From assembly GCF_000478195.2 (NCBI RefSeq), contig NZ_AUZM01000050.1, forward strand, positions 1 to 46,737: DNA of 46,737 nucleotides, read 5' to 3'. The notes beneath the pieces are model-generated. The model worked only from the letters and a program-made list of their open reading frames with translations, did not search any database and was not told the DNA's origin. The stretch's first letter is position 1, and every line of letters begins with the position of its first letter. Positions 7,678 through 15,358 of this stretch are shown here, in pieces. The translations under genes and the position numbers were made by a program. The stretch is from Lyngbya aestuarii BL J (GTDB lineage Bacteria; Cyanobacteriota; Cyanobacteriia; Cyanobacteriales; Microcoleaceae).

Positions 7678-8388
7678 ATGATGACACTTGACTTAAAAGC
7701 ATCACCCCTCAAAATGCCAACCTCTCCAAAGGGAAAATTCACAATCTCTAGGGTATCTCCCTGGTTAGCGGCTTTATCTTATCCGCTTGGTCGTCACCTG
7801 ATATTGCCATCTTACTTTCGCAAAATTGAGGTCATCGGCCAGGAAAATATTCCCAGAACTGGGCCTGTGATTCTTGCACCAACCCATCGTTCTCGCTGGG
7901 ATGCCTTAATGATGCCCTACGCTACAGGCCGTTGTGTTTCCGGACGGGATTTAAGATTCATGGTGACAGAAGACGAAATTAAGGGTGTTCAGGGGTGGTT
8001 TATCCGGCGTTTAGGAGGATTTGCAGTCAATCCTCGACATCCGAGTATCGCGACTCTACGCTATGGGGTAGAATTGCTACGTCAGGGAGAAATGATGGTG
8101 ATCTTTCCCGAAGGCAATATTTTTCAGGATAATGAAGTTCATCCTCTCAAAGCCGGACTCGCTCGTTTAGCCGTCCAAGCCGAATCCAGTCAACCCAATC
8201 TCAATGTTAAAGTTGTACCCATCTCTTTGCATTACACTCCGATTGTTCCTCGCTGGCGTTGTCGGGTTAGAGTTAATATTGGCACTCCACTATCTGTCAG
8301 CAACTATTGTCAGGGTTCAGCTAAACAAAATGCTAAACATTTGATCTCTGATTTGACCACTGCAATGACTGAACTTGATCAGTGCTGA
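7678..8388 (+). CDS. plsC: 1-acyl-sn-glycerol-3-phosphate acyltransferase family protein
   Basis: A PlsC/LPLAT-type acyltransferase, expected to transfer an acyl chain to lysophosphatidic acid at the membrane in glycerolipid synthesis. The catalytic HX4D motif is HRSRWD at about residues 79-84. The substrate-binding motif is FPEGN at about 143-147. A P-rich VVPISL block follows, as in the family. At 236 residues the length is ordinary. Cyanobacteria carry several paralogues, and which lysolipid this one prefers cannot be told. Two adjacent ATG codons (7678 and 7681) could start it. The next gene begins 53 nt downstream if its ATG is used, or overlaps the stop if its GTG at 8382 is used. Confidence 0.88.
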   Translation: MMTLDLKASPLKMPTSPKGKFTISRVSPWLAALSYPLGRHLILPSYFRKIEVIGQENIPRTGPVILAPTHRSRWDALMMPYATGRCVSGRDLRFMVTEDEIKGVQGWFIRRLGGFAVNPRHPSIATLRYGVELLRQGEMMVIFPEGNIFQDNEVHPLKAGLARLAVQAESSQPNLNVKVVPISLHYTPIVPRWRCRVRVNIGTPLSVSNYCQGSAKQNAKHLISDLTTAMTELDQC

Positions 8389-8441
8389 GATTTTTATCCA
8401 AAATTGACCAAGTTGATCTTTTTTTGTTTACCCGAGTAACA

Positions 8442-8840
8442 ATGGACTCTAGTTCTCCCTTTCAATCTGGTCAAATTGTTAAACTCGACCATGATCATCA
8501 TTGTCTCTATGCAGAAGTAATTCAAGTCGTCACGACTCGTCAAGTGTGTTGGGTTAGGCCATTAATGTTGGTCGAATTTTCAGGTGAAGATCATTCTCCT
8601 GAACCTCCGTTTTGGGCAAGTCCACCGCCCCAAAATCTATACAATTTGCGAGACAGTTCTGACCTCATTTGGCCGCTAAAATTATTTCAACCCGCAATAG
8701 ATACAGAAGTGATTCCCTTATTGGTTCAGTTAGACTCACCTGACGGAAAAAACTCCCAGGCGGCGACAACCGCACATCAACAACTGCGTACTTTTATTCG
8801 TCAGGTTTGGCAAGCTTATCCCGATGCGTTTCCCCAATAA
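8442..8840 (+). CDS. Conserved cyanobacterial hypothetical protein
   Basis: A 132-residue soluble protein of no known function. The N-terminal half reads like a small beta-rich domain (GQIVKL, then LYAEVIQV and CWVRPLMLV). The middle is proline-rich (PPFWASPPPQ). The C-terminal third is a likely helix ending LRTFIRQVWQAYPDAFPQ. ATG 8442 is preferred. An in-frame GTG at 8382 would add 20 residues that look non-family and overlap the plsC stop. It follows plsC on the same strand and may be co-transcribed with it. No catalytic motif was recognised. Confidence 0.7.
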   Translation: MDSSSPFQSGQIVKLDHDHHCLYAEVIQVVTTRQVCWVRPLMLVEFSGEDHSPEPPFWASPPPQNLYNLRDSSDLIWPLKLFQPAIDTEVIPLLVQLDSPDGKNSQAATTAHQQLRTFIRQVWQAYPDAFPQ

Positions 8841-8957
8841 AATCTAATTTGACTGATTCATACCCTTTTTTTTCCCGGTTTAAACTAAAATTGCATCAGG
8901 AACTCGACCCCATAAATATGTTAGAAGGGAATCAACATCTACCCTAAATCAACTCCT

Positions 8958-9194
8958 ATGCTGAGTCTAAAAGTTGTCACTCTGGCGGTGGTGATTGCTA
9001 TATCGGCAAACATTATACCGATAAACGCTCTTTCTGAGTTTCCAGTTCTCGCACAAACCCCCAATGAACCCAAAGCTGAAGCAGATAGATTATTATAACA
9101 AGGGATTCAACAAGGCAAAACTCAGCAGTTTCAAGAAGCGTTACAGTCTGATCAACAAGCCTTATAAATTTACCGGGAGATTGGCGATCGCTAG
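8958..9194 (+). pseudogene. Decayed N-terminus of a secreted TPR (CHAT-type) protein
   Basis: From ATG 8958 one frame gives a signal peptide (MLSLKVVTLAVVIAISANII, ending near VLAQ). Then comes EADRLL-stop-QGIQQ, and EALQSDQQAL-stop-IYREIGDR-stop. This matches the start of cyanobacterial exported TPR proteins, where the stops at 9096, 9165 and 9192 replace glutamine (LLQQG, ALQIY, GDRQG). All three are TAA or TAG, one C-to-T change from CAA or CAG. Nothing of the later TPR or CHAT domain remains. The family assignment is from recall of its typical opening. Confidence 0.65.
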
Positions 9195-9259
9195 AAAGCT
9201 AAAAAAGTTATCATAATAAGATTGAGGCGATCGCAATTTTCAAAAGGAAGGGTAAGGAT

Positions 9260-9436
9260 ATGTCTAAAATAAAATGGATTCGATATACACCCATTGGTTT
9301 ACTGATTCTGGGTTCACTCACGTTGACAACGGTTCAGACTCATTGGGAATTATCAATTTTAACAGGATTATTTTTGGCGATTATTTCTAAAGGAATGAGG
9401 CGTCCGCGTCCCCAGAAAACGGATATTAATTTATAA
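9260..9436 (+). CDS. Small two-helix membrane protein (58 aa)
   Basis: From ATG 9260 to TAA 9434, a short ORF encodes MSKIKWIRYTPIGLLILGSL and continues with a second hydrophobic stretch (LSILTGLFLAII). It ends in a basic tail, MRRPRPQKTDINL. Two membrane segments with a positively charged C-terminus are plausible. A purine-rich AAGGAAGGGTAAGGA (9244-9258) gives a good ribosome-binding region. The last 11 bases overlap the 3' end of the converging methyltransferase gene. Function unknown; it could also be a chance ORF, but the RBS and hydrophobic pattern favour a gene. Confidence 0.5.
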   Translation: MSKIKWIRYTPIGLLILGSLTLTTVQTHWELSILTGLFLAIISKGMRRPRPQKTDINL

Positions 9437-10580
9437 GGGTAGACTTGGCTGATTTTCGATAAGCAAATGCTTTGGATCGAATTTCGGAAATATCTTGAAT
9501 AAAGTCTATTTTTTCGAGTTGATGTTTTTGTTCATCTAAGCTTAAAATCGCTTCTCCGATAGCTTTTGCTAACAGGGGCGGAACTGCGTTGCCAATTTGT
9601 CGCCATTGTTGAGTTAAACTGCCTTTGAAGATAAACTCGGGGGGGAAAGATTGAATAGCTGCTGCTTCTCTAACAGTTAAATACCGATCTTCTGTGGGAT
9701 GATAGTAAGTGGTGCGACTGGTGTTAATCGTGTTAGAAACGGCATTTCTATCTAATCGTTTTAACTTCGTTTCTCGAAACCGTTGTTCGCGTAAATTATC
9801 CCAATCTACATTAAACCAAAGTTCACGGGGAAGATAGGCTAATTCATCTTTTTGATAGCGAATTCCTTGTCCTTCTGGGATATGATGAATTCGTTTTCGT
9901 TCGAGTTCGTTGGGGATTTGTGCGGTTTCAATATTATGGTTAAACGTTGTATTTTGACAGGTTAACAAGTTCTCAAACGCCCAACCAACCGTTCTCGCTG
10001 CGGGTAAATTCTCAGCATCTTTGGGAGAATCTTTAAACTGTTTTTCGGGATAAATATTTTGAACACCAAAGCGATTTCCAAGAAAGATTGTTCGTCTTCT
10101 CGCTTGAGGGACACCATAATTATGAGCCGCTAAAACTCTCACTTCTATTGTATATCCTAACTCAGCAAAAGAATTAAGAATTAATGAAAGCGTGGGTTCA
10201 TTTTTACGCGATAGTAACCCCGTGACATTTTCCATGATTAAATAATTGGGTTTAAAAGCCGCAACAATTCGCAGAAACTCAAAGAATAAAAAGTTACGTT
10301 TGTCACTGTTATCGTTCGCCCCAATGGTTGAAAAACCCTGACAGGGAGGCCCACCGCAAATTAAATCAATGGTTTGATTGCCAATTTGTTTGTAAATATC
10401 TTCTAGAGTAATTTCTCGCAAATCTCCACAGATAATATTAGCATGATGATGATTGGCTTGAAAAGTTTCTAAGGAGGCTTTATCCTGGTCAATTCCTAAT
10501 AAACATTCAAACCCCGCTTGTTCTAAACCGCAGGACATTCCCCCGGCACCTGAAAACAAATCAATAAACGTTTTAGTCAT
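9426..10580 (-). CDS. C5-cytosine DNA methyltransferase (orphan, Dcm-like)
   Basis: It transfers a methyl group from SAM to carbon 5 of cytosine in a DNA target. Family motifs are in canonical order: motif I DLFSGAGGMS (residues 7-16), motif IV GGPPCQGFS with the catalytic cysteine (about 77-85), motif VI MENV (about 117), motif VIII QARRR (about 159), and motifs IX-X ending QIGNAVPP. The target-recognition domain lies in about 220-290. At 384 residues it is complete. No restriction endonuclease gene is adjacent, so it looks solitary. In cyanobacteria some solitary C5 enzymes methylate CGATCG, the core of HIP1; that target is possible here but is not shown by the sequence. Toxin-antitoxin genes lie next to it. 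Confidence 0.92.
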   Translation of the reverse strand: MTKTFIDLFSGAGGMSCGLEQAGFECLLGIDQDKASLETFQANHHHANIICGDLREITLEDIYKQIGNQTIDLICGGPPCQGFSTIGANDNSDKRNFLFFEFLRIVAAFKPNYLIMENVTGLLSRKNEPTLSLILNSFAELGYTIEVRVLAAHNYGVPQARRRTIFLGNRFGVQNIYPEKQFKDSPKDAENLPAARTVGWAFENLLTCQNTTFNHNIETAQIPNELERKRIHHIPEGQGIRYQKDELAYLPRELWFNVDWDNLREQRFRETKLKRLDRNAVSNTINTSRTTYYHPTEDRYLTVREAAAIQSFPPEFIFKGSLTQQWRQIGNAVPPLLAKAIGEAILSLDEQKHQLEKIDFIQDISEIRSKAFAYRKSAKSTLIN

Positions 10581-10665
10581 TGCAAAAAATCAAAGATTAA
10601 CTCCTGTATTTCCATAATAATATTATCCGATTACTCAAAAACTCGGTGAATTCTGAGAAACACTC

Positions 10666-10698
10666 AAAAACCCGGTTTCTTTGAGAAACCGGGTTTTT
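10666..10698 (-). terminator. Strong hairpin downstream of vapC
   Basis: A perfect 15-bp inverted repeat (10666-10680 with 10684-10698) has a TTG loop. On the minus strand it ends in a T-run and lies 30 nt after the vapC stop, so it fits an intrinsic terminator. Its core, AACCCGGTTTCT, is also found in the dispersed repeats at 11431 and 12315, so it may be a repeat copy recruited as a terminator. Confidence 0.65.
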
Positions 10699-10727
10699 AT
10701 TTAAAACACAACTTAAATGTTAAGACT

Positions 10728-11156
10728 TCAAATTGTCCAATCTTCTATTGCTAATCCTGTCACTTTGCTAAAGTCTCGATGATTACGGGTTAATAAAATC
10801 ATTTGCCGAGAAAGTGCGATCGCTGCAATTCTAGCATCCATCTGAGCCAGTTGAATCCGTTGTGAGTTTAACTGCTCTAAGGTTTTGGCTGCGATCGCAT
10901 CAAAAGAGAGAAGGGGTAATCGCTGAAAGTCCGCTACTAGCCGTACCATGATCTCATAGCCTTTAACCAGTTCATTGGGATGACGAGCGCGGTTAATATA
11001 GGCATGACAGCCTAGCATTTGTTCCTGAATTGTGATAATTGAAATGGCAAAATCAGAGAGGGGATATTGAGCCATTCGTGCCACAAGATTGTTATAATCT
11101 GTCCCAGATTGACGTTGAAGAATGCTCAGGTGATCTGTATCTAATAAATATCTCAT
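10728..11156 (-). CDS. vapC: PIN-domain toxin, VapC family
   Basis: A 142-residue PIN ribonuclease, the toxin of a type II toxin-antitoxin pair. PIN acidic residues are seen in LLDTDH (residues 4-9), in QEQMLG (about 44-49), in QMDARIAA (about 105-112) and in TRNHRDF (about 123-129). VapC enzymes cut tRNA or rRNA in a metal-dependent way. The gene overlaps the upstream antitoxin by 4 bases (ATGA), the classic translational coupling for such pairs, and a terminator hairpin follows. All core acidic positions are retained, so it should be active. Confidence 0.9.
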   Translation of the reverse strand: MRYLLDTDHLSILQRQSGTDYNNLVARMAQYPLSDFAISIITIQEQMLGCHAYINRARHPNELVKGYEIMVRLVADFQRLPLLSFDAIAAKTLEQLNSQRIQLAQMDARIAAIALSRQMILLTRNHRDFSKVTGLAIEDWTI

Positions 11157-11368
11157 TCCATTTCTGGTGCGTTTAATACAGACTCATCGCCTCGGCGAAT
11201 GGCTTGTCCGTAGGCGAGGATATCTTCAAAAGCCGGTTCATCTTTGAAAGAGCCGGTAATTTGTTGTAACCAATTGTTCGATTGAGGATGGGCAATCTGT
11301 TGTTGAATTTTAGTAATAGCCGCTTCTACTGCTGCCATGCGTTCTTCTAAGGTCGTGTTGGTTGTCAT
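11153..11368 (-). CDS. vapB: Antitoxin partner of VapC
   Basis: A 71-residue acidic protein encoded just upstream of vapC and overlapping it by 4 bases. The N-terminal third (LEERMAAVEAAITKIQQQI) is a likely amphipathic or coiled-coil helix that could dimerise. The C-terminal half (FEDILAYGQAIRRGDE) would bind the toxin. No AbrB, Phd or ribbon-helix-helix DNA-binding motif is evident, unlike standard VapB. The assignment rests mainly on gene order, overlap and size. This coiled-coil antitoxin type is common before PIN toxins in cyanobacteria. It would neutralise VapC and probably co-regulate the pair. Confidence 0.75.
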   Translation of the reverse strand: MTTNTTLEERMAAVEAAITKIQQQIAHPQSNNWLQQITGSFKDEPAFEDILAYGQAIRRGDESVLNAPEME

Positions 11369-11430
11369 CGATTTAAAAAAGTGGCTAGGGTTTCAAACTA
11401 TTGTAGCACCAGGTTTGAAGTGCAAAGAAA

Positions 11431-11533
11431 CCAGGTTTCTGGTTCCACCTCGATCAAATCAAGAGGTAGCATCCCCAAGAGAAACCCAGTTTATACATCT
11501 ATGTTACAACCTTTGGAGAATTTACGCGATCGC
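11431..11533 (+). repeat. ~100-bp direct repeat, copy A, upstream of second TA module
   Basis: This 103-nt segment aligns with 12315-12414. It starts at CCaGGTTTCT, has AAACCCAGTTT in the middle and ends with the 41 nt closing on GCGATCGC. The last 41 nt match copy B at 30 of 41 positions, with mostly transition differences. Its start lies in a 15-nt palindrome (11426-11440). It sits 78 nt before the antitoxin ATG. The intact HIP1 octamer at 11526-11533 is degenerate in copy B. Confidence 0.7.
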
Positions 11534-11611
11534 CGTAATCTGATTTATTATAAATAACCGACATTAACATTGAGCGGTATTAAAATAGTATCAATACATC
11601 CTAGTAAAATT

Positions 11612-11881
11612 ATGTCAGAACATACCATTACCCTATCTGAAAAAACTTACCAAGCTCTCCTAGAAGTTGCCCAAAAACAAGGCTTAACCCCTGAAAATTG
11701 GATTTTAAATCAACTTTATCGGTCTCATTCGGAAACCGAACCTTTATCGGAAAAAATAGGGGATTTAATTGGGGCCATTGATAGTCAAGTTGAACCTCAT
11801 CATCAGTTTAAGCCAACTGATTTTGGCGAACAGATTGCCACCAAATTATCTAAACAAGGACTGCGACGACCATCATTTTAG
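11612..11881 (+). CDS. Antitoxin of the second PIN toxin-antitoxin module
   Basis: An 89-residue protein from ATG 11612. The opening SEHTITLSEKTYQALLEVAQ and the following GLTPENWILNQL resemble a ribbon-helix-helix (CopG/MetJ-like) DNA-binding fold: a beta strand and two helices. The C-terminal region (about 45-89) ends in a basic GLRRPSF and would cover the toxin. An upstream in-frame start at 11570 would add 14 unconvincing residues. Its stop overlaps the beginning of the downstream PIN toxin frame, as expected for a coupled pair. The partner toxin is frameshifted, so this antitoxin may now be an orphan. Confidence 0.75.
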   Translation: MSEHTITLSEKTYQALLEVAQKQGLTPENWILNQLYRSHSETEPLSEKIGDLIGAIDSQVEPHHQFKPTDFGEQIATKLSKQGLRRPSF

Positions 11882-12286
11882 TTAACACTGGGCCTCTTAT
11901 TGATCTGATTGGATAAAGGCCAGGGAGAAGCCCATGTTAAATGTGTTCAAACTTACAAAACACTAACAGGTTCTCTCTTAACAACATGGCCTTGTTTTAC
12001 TGAGGCTATGTATTTTTTATCAGAATTGCGAGGTTGGTCAGCACAGGCTATCCTATGGGAGTTTATCAATAGAAAAGCCTTGTATCTTCACGCCATTAAT
12101 GAAGCAGAATGTCAACGCATGAAAGTTTTGATGGAAAAATATCAAGATATACCTATGGATTTAGCAGATGCTTCTCTGGTGGCTGTGGCAGAAAGTCAAA
12201 AGATTAAGCGGATCTTTACACTAGATAGTGATTTTTATGTTTATCGATTATATGATCAAGATGCTTTTGAAGTCATCCCAGGATAA
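11875..12286 (+). pseudogene. PIN-domain toxin with a frameshift near its N-terminus
   Basis: The PIN opening ILVNTGPLIDLI is read from 11875 to 11910 and runs into a stop (TAA 11914). The rest, DKGQGEAHVKC onwards, is read one base later from GAT 11912. A single extra G at about 11911 or 11912 explains this. The remainder keeps PIN features: ADASLVAVAE and FTLDSDFYVY with late acidic residues. There is also no ATG for the first segment; ATT 11875 or ATC 11872 would be needed. The downstream part alone, from TTG 11909, lacks the first catalytic Asp/Asn strand. The product is most likely inactive. Confidence 0.8.
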
Positions 12287-12668
12287 GAGCTAAAAGAGTC
12301 AGTGTGTTGATTAACCGGGTTTCTAGTTGAAATCTCGATGAGAATACAAAATTTCCCACACAAAACCCAGTTTGTATATTTATGCTGAAACCATTAGAGA
12401 ATTTGTGCGATTGCTTTCACATTTCCCAGGGAATTGTTGAGTTTTTAGGTCGGTAAATATTTGTGATGGTTGGGTTGAGGTAACGAAACCCAACCTACCA
12501 GGCTGCAATGTTACTTCTAGGTCGGTGTGAGTTTGGTTGATGTTGATGGGGATTATGTGTCAGACGGAGAGAACAGCCGGGGGACGGGAGTTGATAGCAT
12601 TTTGGGGACGTTTCAGCTTCCTTGCTCATCTCCGCGTTGAACGGGAATATTGTCGGTTTTTTAATAGT
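12287..12668. other. 382-nt repeat-rich intergenic region
   Basis: It holds repeat copy B (12315-12414). It also has a 9-bp hairpin GGTTGGGTT (12468-12476) with AACCCAACC (12487-12495), of a type widely scattered in cyanobacterial genomes. Two AGGTCGGT copies lie near 12447 and 12520. From about 12530 to 12660 there is open sequence without recognisable family resemblance, just past the 3' end of the RTX lipase gene. Confidence 0.5.
12315..12414 (+). repeat. ~100-bp direct repeat, copy B, downstream of second TA module
   Basis: A 100-nt direct-orientation partner of 11431-11533. It starts with CCgGGTTTCT, has AAACCCAGTTT at the centre and ends in GCGATTGC where copy A has GCGATCGC. It begins 28 nt after the toxin stop. 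The pair brackets the antitoxin and frameshifted toxin. Confidence 0.7.
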
Positions 12669-15293
12669 TTAATAAGCAATTTTTACATAGGATTCCCAGT
12701 CATCAACTTGCCACTTTCCCGCACCATTTTTCCTCAAAAATATTTGTGCTTCTGGCCGACTTCCATCATCAATATACCATTGCTTATCGTCAGAGTATTG
12801 CATTTCATCTAAACTCCACAATTCATGATAGGATTCATTATTTTGATTGAGTATATCAGCAAATCCTTGATGAACATATCCATGGTTGTCGTAGAAATTG
12901 TCCGTGACCCAATTAATGGGATTCAGATAAGATAATATACCATCATTCTTGTGAAAGAACATTTGAAAATATTCGTCAGCAGTAGCCGCCTTAACGTTAG
13001 AACCAGAGCTACTACCATAAAAACCCCAAGACCAATTGGAATAGTCAGAAAAATCAATATCACTTGTTCTCTCGCCCGCAGGAATTTGAGTAGCTGGGTC
13101 TAAAGCAATCATATTGTTGATGCCTCCTGGAGTGCTTTCGGCAATATAATACGAAATATAAGCTCCCAAACTGTGACCCGCAAGATTAATATTGTCATTG
13201 GAAATTCCTAAATCTTTCAAAACATTTCGTGCAGCTTGAGCGACTGGCTGCATCCAGTGACTATTCACCAAAAACCCATCTCTGGCACCATCTTCCCAAT
13301 CAAGAGTCAACACTTGAGAGTTTGGGTCATTGCTCTTAATTGCATTAGCTAAATGGCTCATGTTATCGGCATTGCTCTGATTTCCGTGAATTACTATCCA
13401 GGTTGGTTTGTCAGTGATCGGTTGACCGTCGATCGCTTCAAGTGTGATATCAATTGTTTCTCCATCTTTGTATGCGATTTCAGTCCAAGGTCCATCTTGA
13501 GAAGTGTCCTCCGCTTCCCAACTGACATCTAAATAAGCATTCCCTTCATTTTCATAAAAGAAGGTATACACTGCATACCAACCACTTTGTTCGGGAGTAA
13601 AGGTATACACACCACCATCAAAATCCCACTCAGGTGTAATCCAAGTATTATCGCCAGTTTCGTAATTTTGGGCTGCTAATAAAAAAGCGTCATCTGCATT
13701 TCCTTGAAATGTATAATTTGTTCCCGCATCGAACATAAAATATTTTCCCGCAATTGCCATAAAATCATCTCGCCGATCTCCAAAATAGATGTTGTCATAC
13801 CTGTCTGCTGAATCAAAACCCCAATTTAGATAAATTCCATTTTCTTCAGACTTTTCAGATGGGACTCGGGCATCATATAGAAAATCCGTCTGTCCAGAAG
13901 GATTCACTTCATAAACCCATAGATTCCATAGATTTATTTGCTGGCTTAATTCCACAGAAATGCTAGAATTGTCAACTGTCAAAGTTGCGATATCATCTTT
14001 GTTTTTAAGAGTTGACAATTCTTCGCCGCTCAAAGTGTTACCGCGAACCAATTCTGAGAAAATTGCTCCTTCATCTCCGGGAGCATCTGTAGTATTGATC
14101 TGAGAATCTATAGAATGACCGATTTCTTCCAGGAGGACGTTGGCAATATTTTCGGGACTATTGGCGTTTTGACTCAAAAAATCTTGGGAAATATAAACCG
14201 TGTTCGTCAGTTGATCAAATGCTCCCAAGTTTCCGGCAATTTCATCGATGGAGATAATTTTAAACGTTGGTAGAGATTGACCATTGGATAATTGTTGAAT
14301 CAAAAAGCGTGCAGCTTCTACATCGGCTGATTCCCCGAAAGCCATCACAATCTTGCTGTCAAAATCAGGAGCGACTAAAATATCTTGAAGTTGGGCGATC
14401 GCATCATTTAATCCGGCCGTCAAAACTTCGTTGACATCTGGTGAAGCTTGACGGCTATTTGATAGCCCTGCCGACAACGAATTTCTCTGGGTATTGACGG
14501 TTAGTGAAGTAGCTGGGAGCGGGAAATCCAACAAACTAGGAAGATTTGGCGGGAGACTTGGAGTTGGCGGTTCAATCTCAATGGGTAGCTGGGTTGTGGG
14601 TAGTTCGGATGCTTCTCCGGTTTCAATGAAGTCATTATTGGTAATAGAAGATGGCGATACATTTTCGAGAATTACTAAAGTTTCGCCATTCGATTCAATT
14701 CGAGTCGATAAAGATGACCCGTCACTCAAAATTTGCAAGTTGTTAAATGAAATGCCATTAGGGAGACGCATCTTATCGATACCGGGTTGGAAATCAGTAA
14801 TCACATCCCCGTCAGCGCCCGATGATGCTAGGATAAATTGGTTAGCACCACCGCCACCAGTTAAGGTGTCTAATCCTTTATCACCAGAGACAATACTATT
14901 TCCAGACCCTCCAATCACCACATCATTACCCGCACCGCCATACAGACTGTCATTTCCCGGACCTCCAATTAAAGTATCATTTCCGAAATTACCAAATAAA
15001 ATACTGTTCCCACCACCAGCTTCTAGGAAATCATCATCTTGACCACCAAAGAGGGTATCATTTCCCCCCCCGCCAATAATGGTGTCACTGCCTTGGTTTC
15101 CGTAGAAAATCCTTCCTGTATTGTCGTTGAGTAAATTATCGTCTCCCTGCAAAAGTGCGATCGCATCTGGAAAAGGTGAGGCGCTGAAATTGGCAATTTG
15201 GTCGGGGGGAAGCTGAGACATGATAATAGAGTCGTTCCCAGTCGTAGCTATACCCAAATCCAATCCGTTTTCGGTGATGATATCAGAAAGCAT
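12669..15293 (-). CDS. RTX protein with C-terminal lipase-like alpha/beta hydrolase
   Basis: An 874-residue multidomain protein, probably exported. Residues about 50-160 carry RTX repeats (GGGGNDTLFG, GGPGNDSLYG and similar), then a serralysin-like segment (DVITDFQPGIDKMRLP). The middle holds a zincin-like patch, LLEEIGHSID, followed by a GDEGAIF segment; the first His of a standard HExxH is Glu here. A beta-rich region follows. The hydrolase contains WIVIHGNQ (oxyanion strand) and AGHSLGAY with nucleophile Ser708, then ALDPAT, like pancreatic-lipase-type enzymes. ATG 15293 is preferred, with AAGGAAA upstream. A TTG at 15362 overlapping the previous gene would add 23 residues. No signal peptide is evident. 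Substrate unknown. Confidence 0.85.
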   Translation of the reverse strand: MLSDIITENGLDLGIATTGNDSIIMSQLPPDQIANFSASPFPDAIALLQGDDNLLNDNTGRIFYGNQGSDTIIGGGGNDTLFGGQDDDFLEAGGGNSILFGNFGNDTLIGGPGNDSLYGGAGNDVVIGGSGNSIVSGDKGLDTLTGGGGANQFILASSGADGDVITDFQPGIDKMRLPNGISFNNLQILSDGSSLSTRIESNGETLVILENVSPSSITNNDFIETGEASELPTTQLPIEIEPPTPSLPPNLPSLLDFPLPATSLTVNTQRNSLSAGLSNSRQASPDVNEVLTAGLNDAIAQLQDILVAPDFDSKIVMAFGESADVEAARFLIQQLSNGQSLPTFKIISIDEIAGNLGAFDQLTNTVYISQDFLSQNANSPENIANVLLEEIGHSIDSQINTTDAPGDEGAIFSELVRGNTLSGEELSTLKNKDDIATLTVDNSSISVELSQQINLWNLWVYEVNPSGQTDFLYDARVPSEKSEENGIYLNWGFDSADRYDNIYFGDRRDDFMAIAGKYFMFDAGTNYTFQGNADDAFLLAAQNYETGDNTWITPEWDFDGGVYTFTPEQSGWYAVYTFFYENEGNAYLDVSWEAEDTSQDGPWTEIAYKDGETIDITLEAIDGQPITDKPTWIVIHGNQSNADNMSHLANAIKSNDPNSQVLTLDWEDGARDGFLVNSHWMQPVAQAARNVLKDLGISNDNINLAGHSLGAYISYYIAESTPGGINNMIALDPATQIPAGERTSDIDFSDYSNWSWGFYGSSSGSNVKAATADEYFQMFFHKNDGILSYLNPINWVTDNFYDNHGYVHQGFADILNQNNESYHELWSLDEMQYSDDKQWYIDDGSRPEAQIFLRKNGAGKWQVDDWESYVKIAY

Positions 15294-15358
15294 AATGGTA
15301 TTTCCTTGAGGGTTTAAAGAATTTACAACAGTCAAAAGACTGGATAGATAATGGCGTG

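Noticed and set aside
11875-12286. Programmed frameshift in the toxin
   Set aside because: No slippery heptamer or downstream pseudoknot is evident at about 11905-11915, and the first segment lacks a usual start codon, so decay is simpler.
12537-12812. Open frame of 91 codons overlapping the end of the RTX lipase
   Set aside because: It overlaps the lipase 3' end antisense and shows no recognisable domain or ribosome-binding site.
14494-15042. Plus-strand open frame of 182 codons over the RTX lipase N-terminus
   Set aside because: It is the same RTX antisense artefact, rich in Ser and Pro, within a well supported gene on the other strand.
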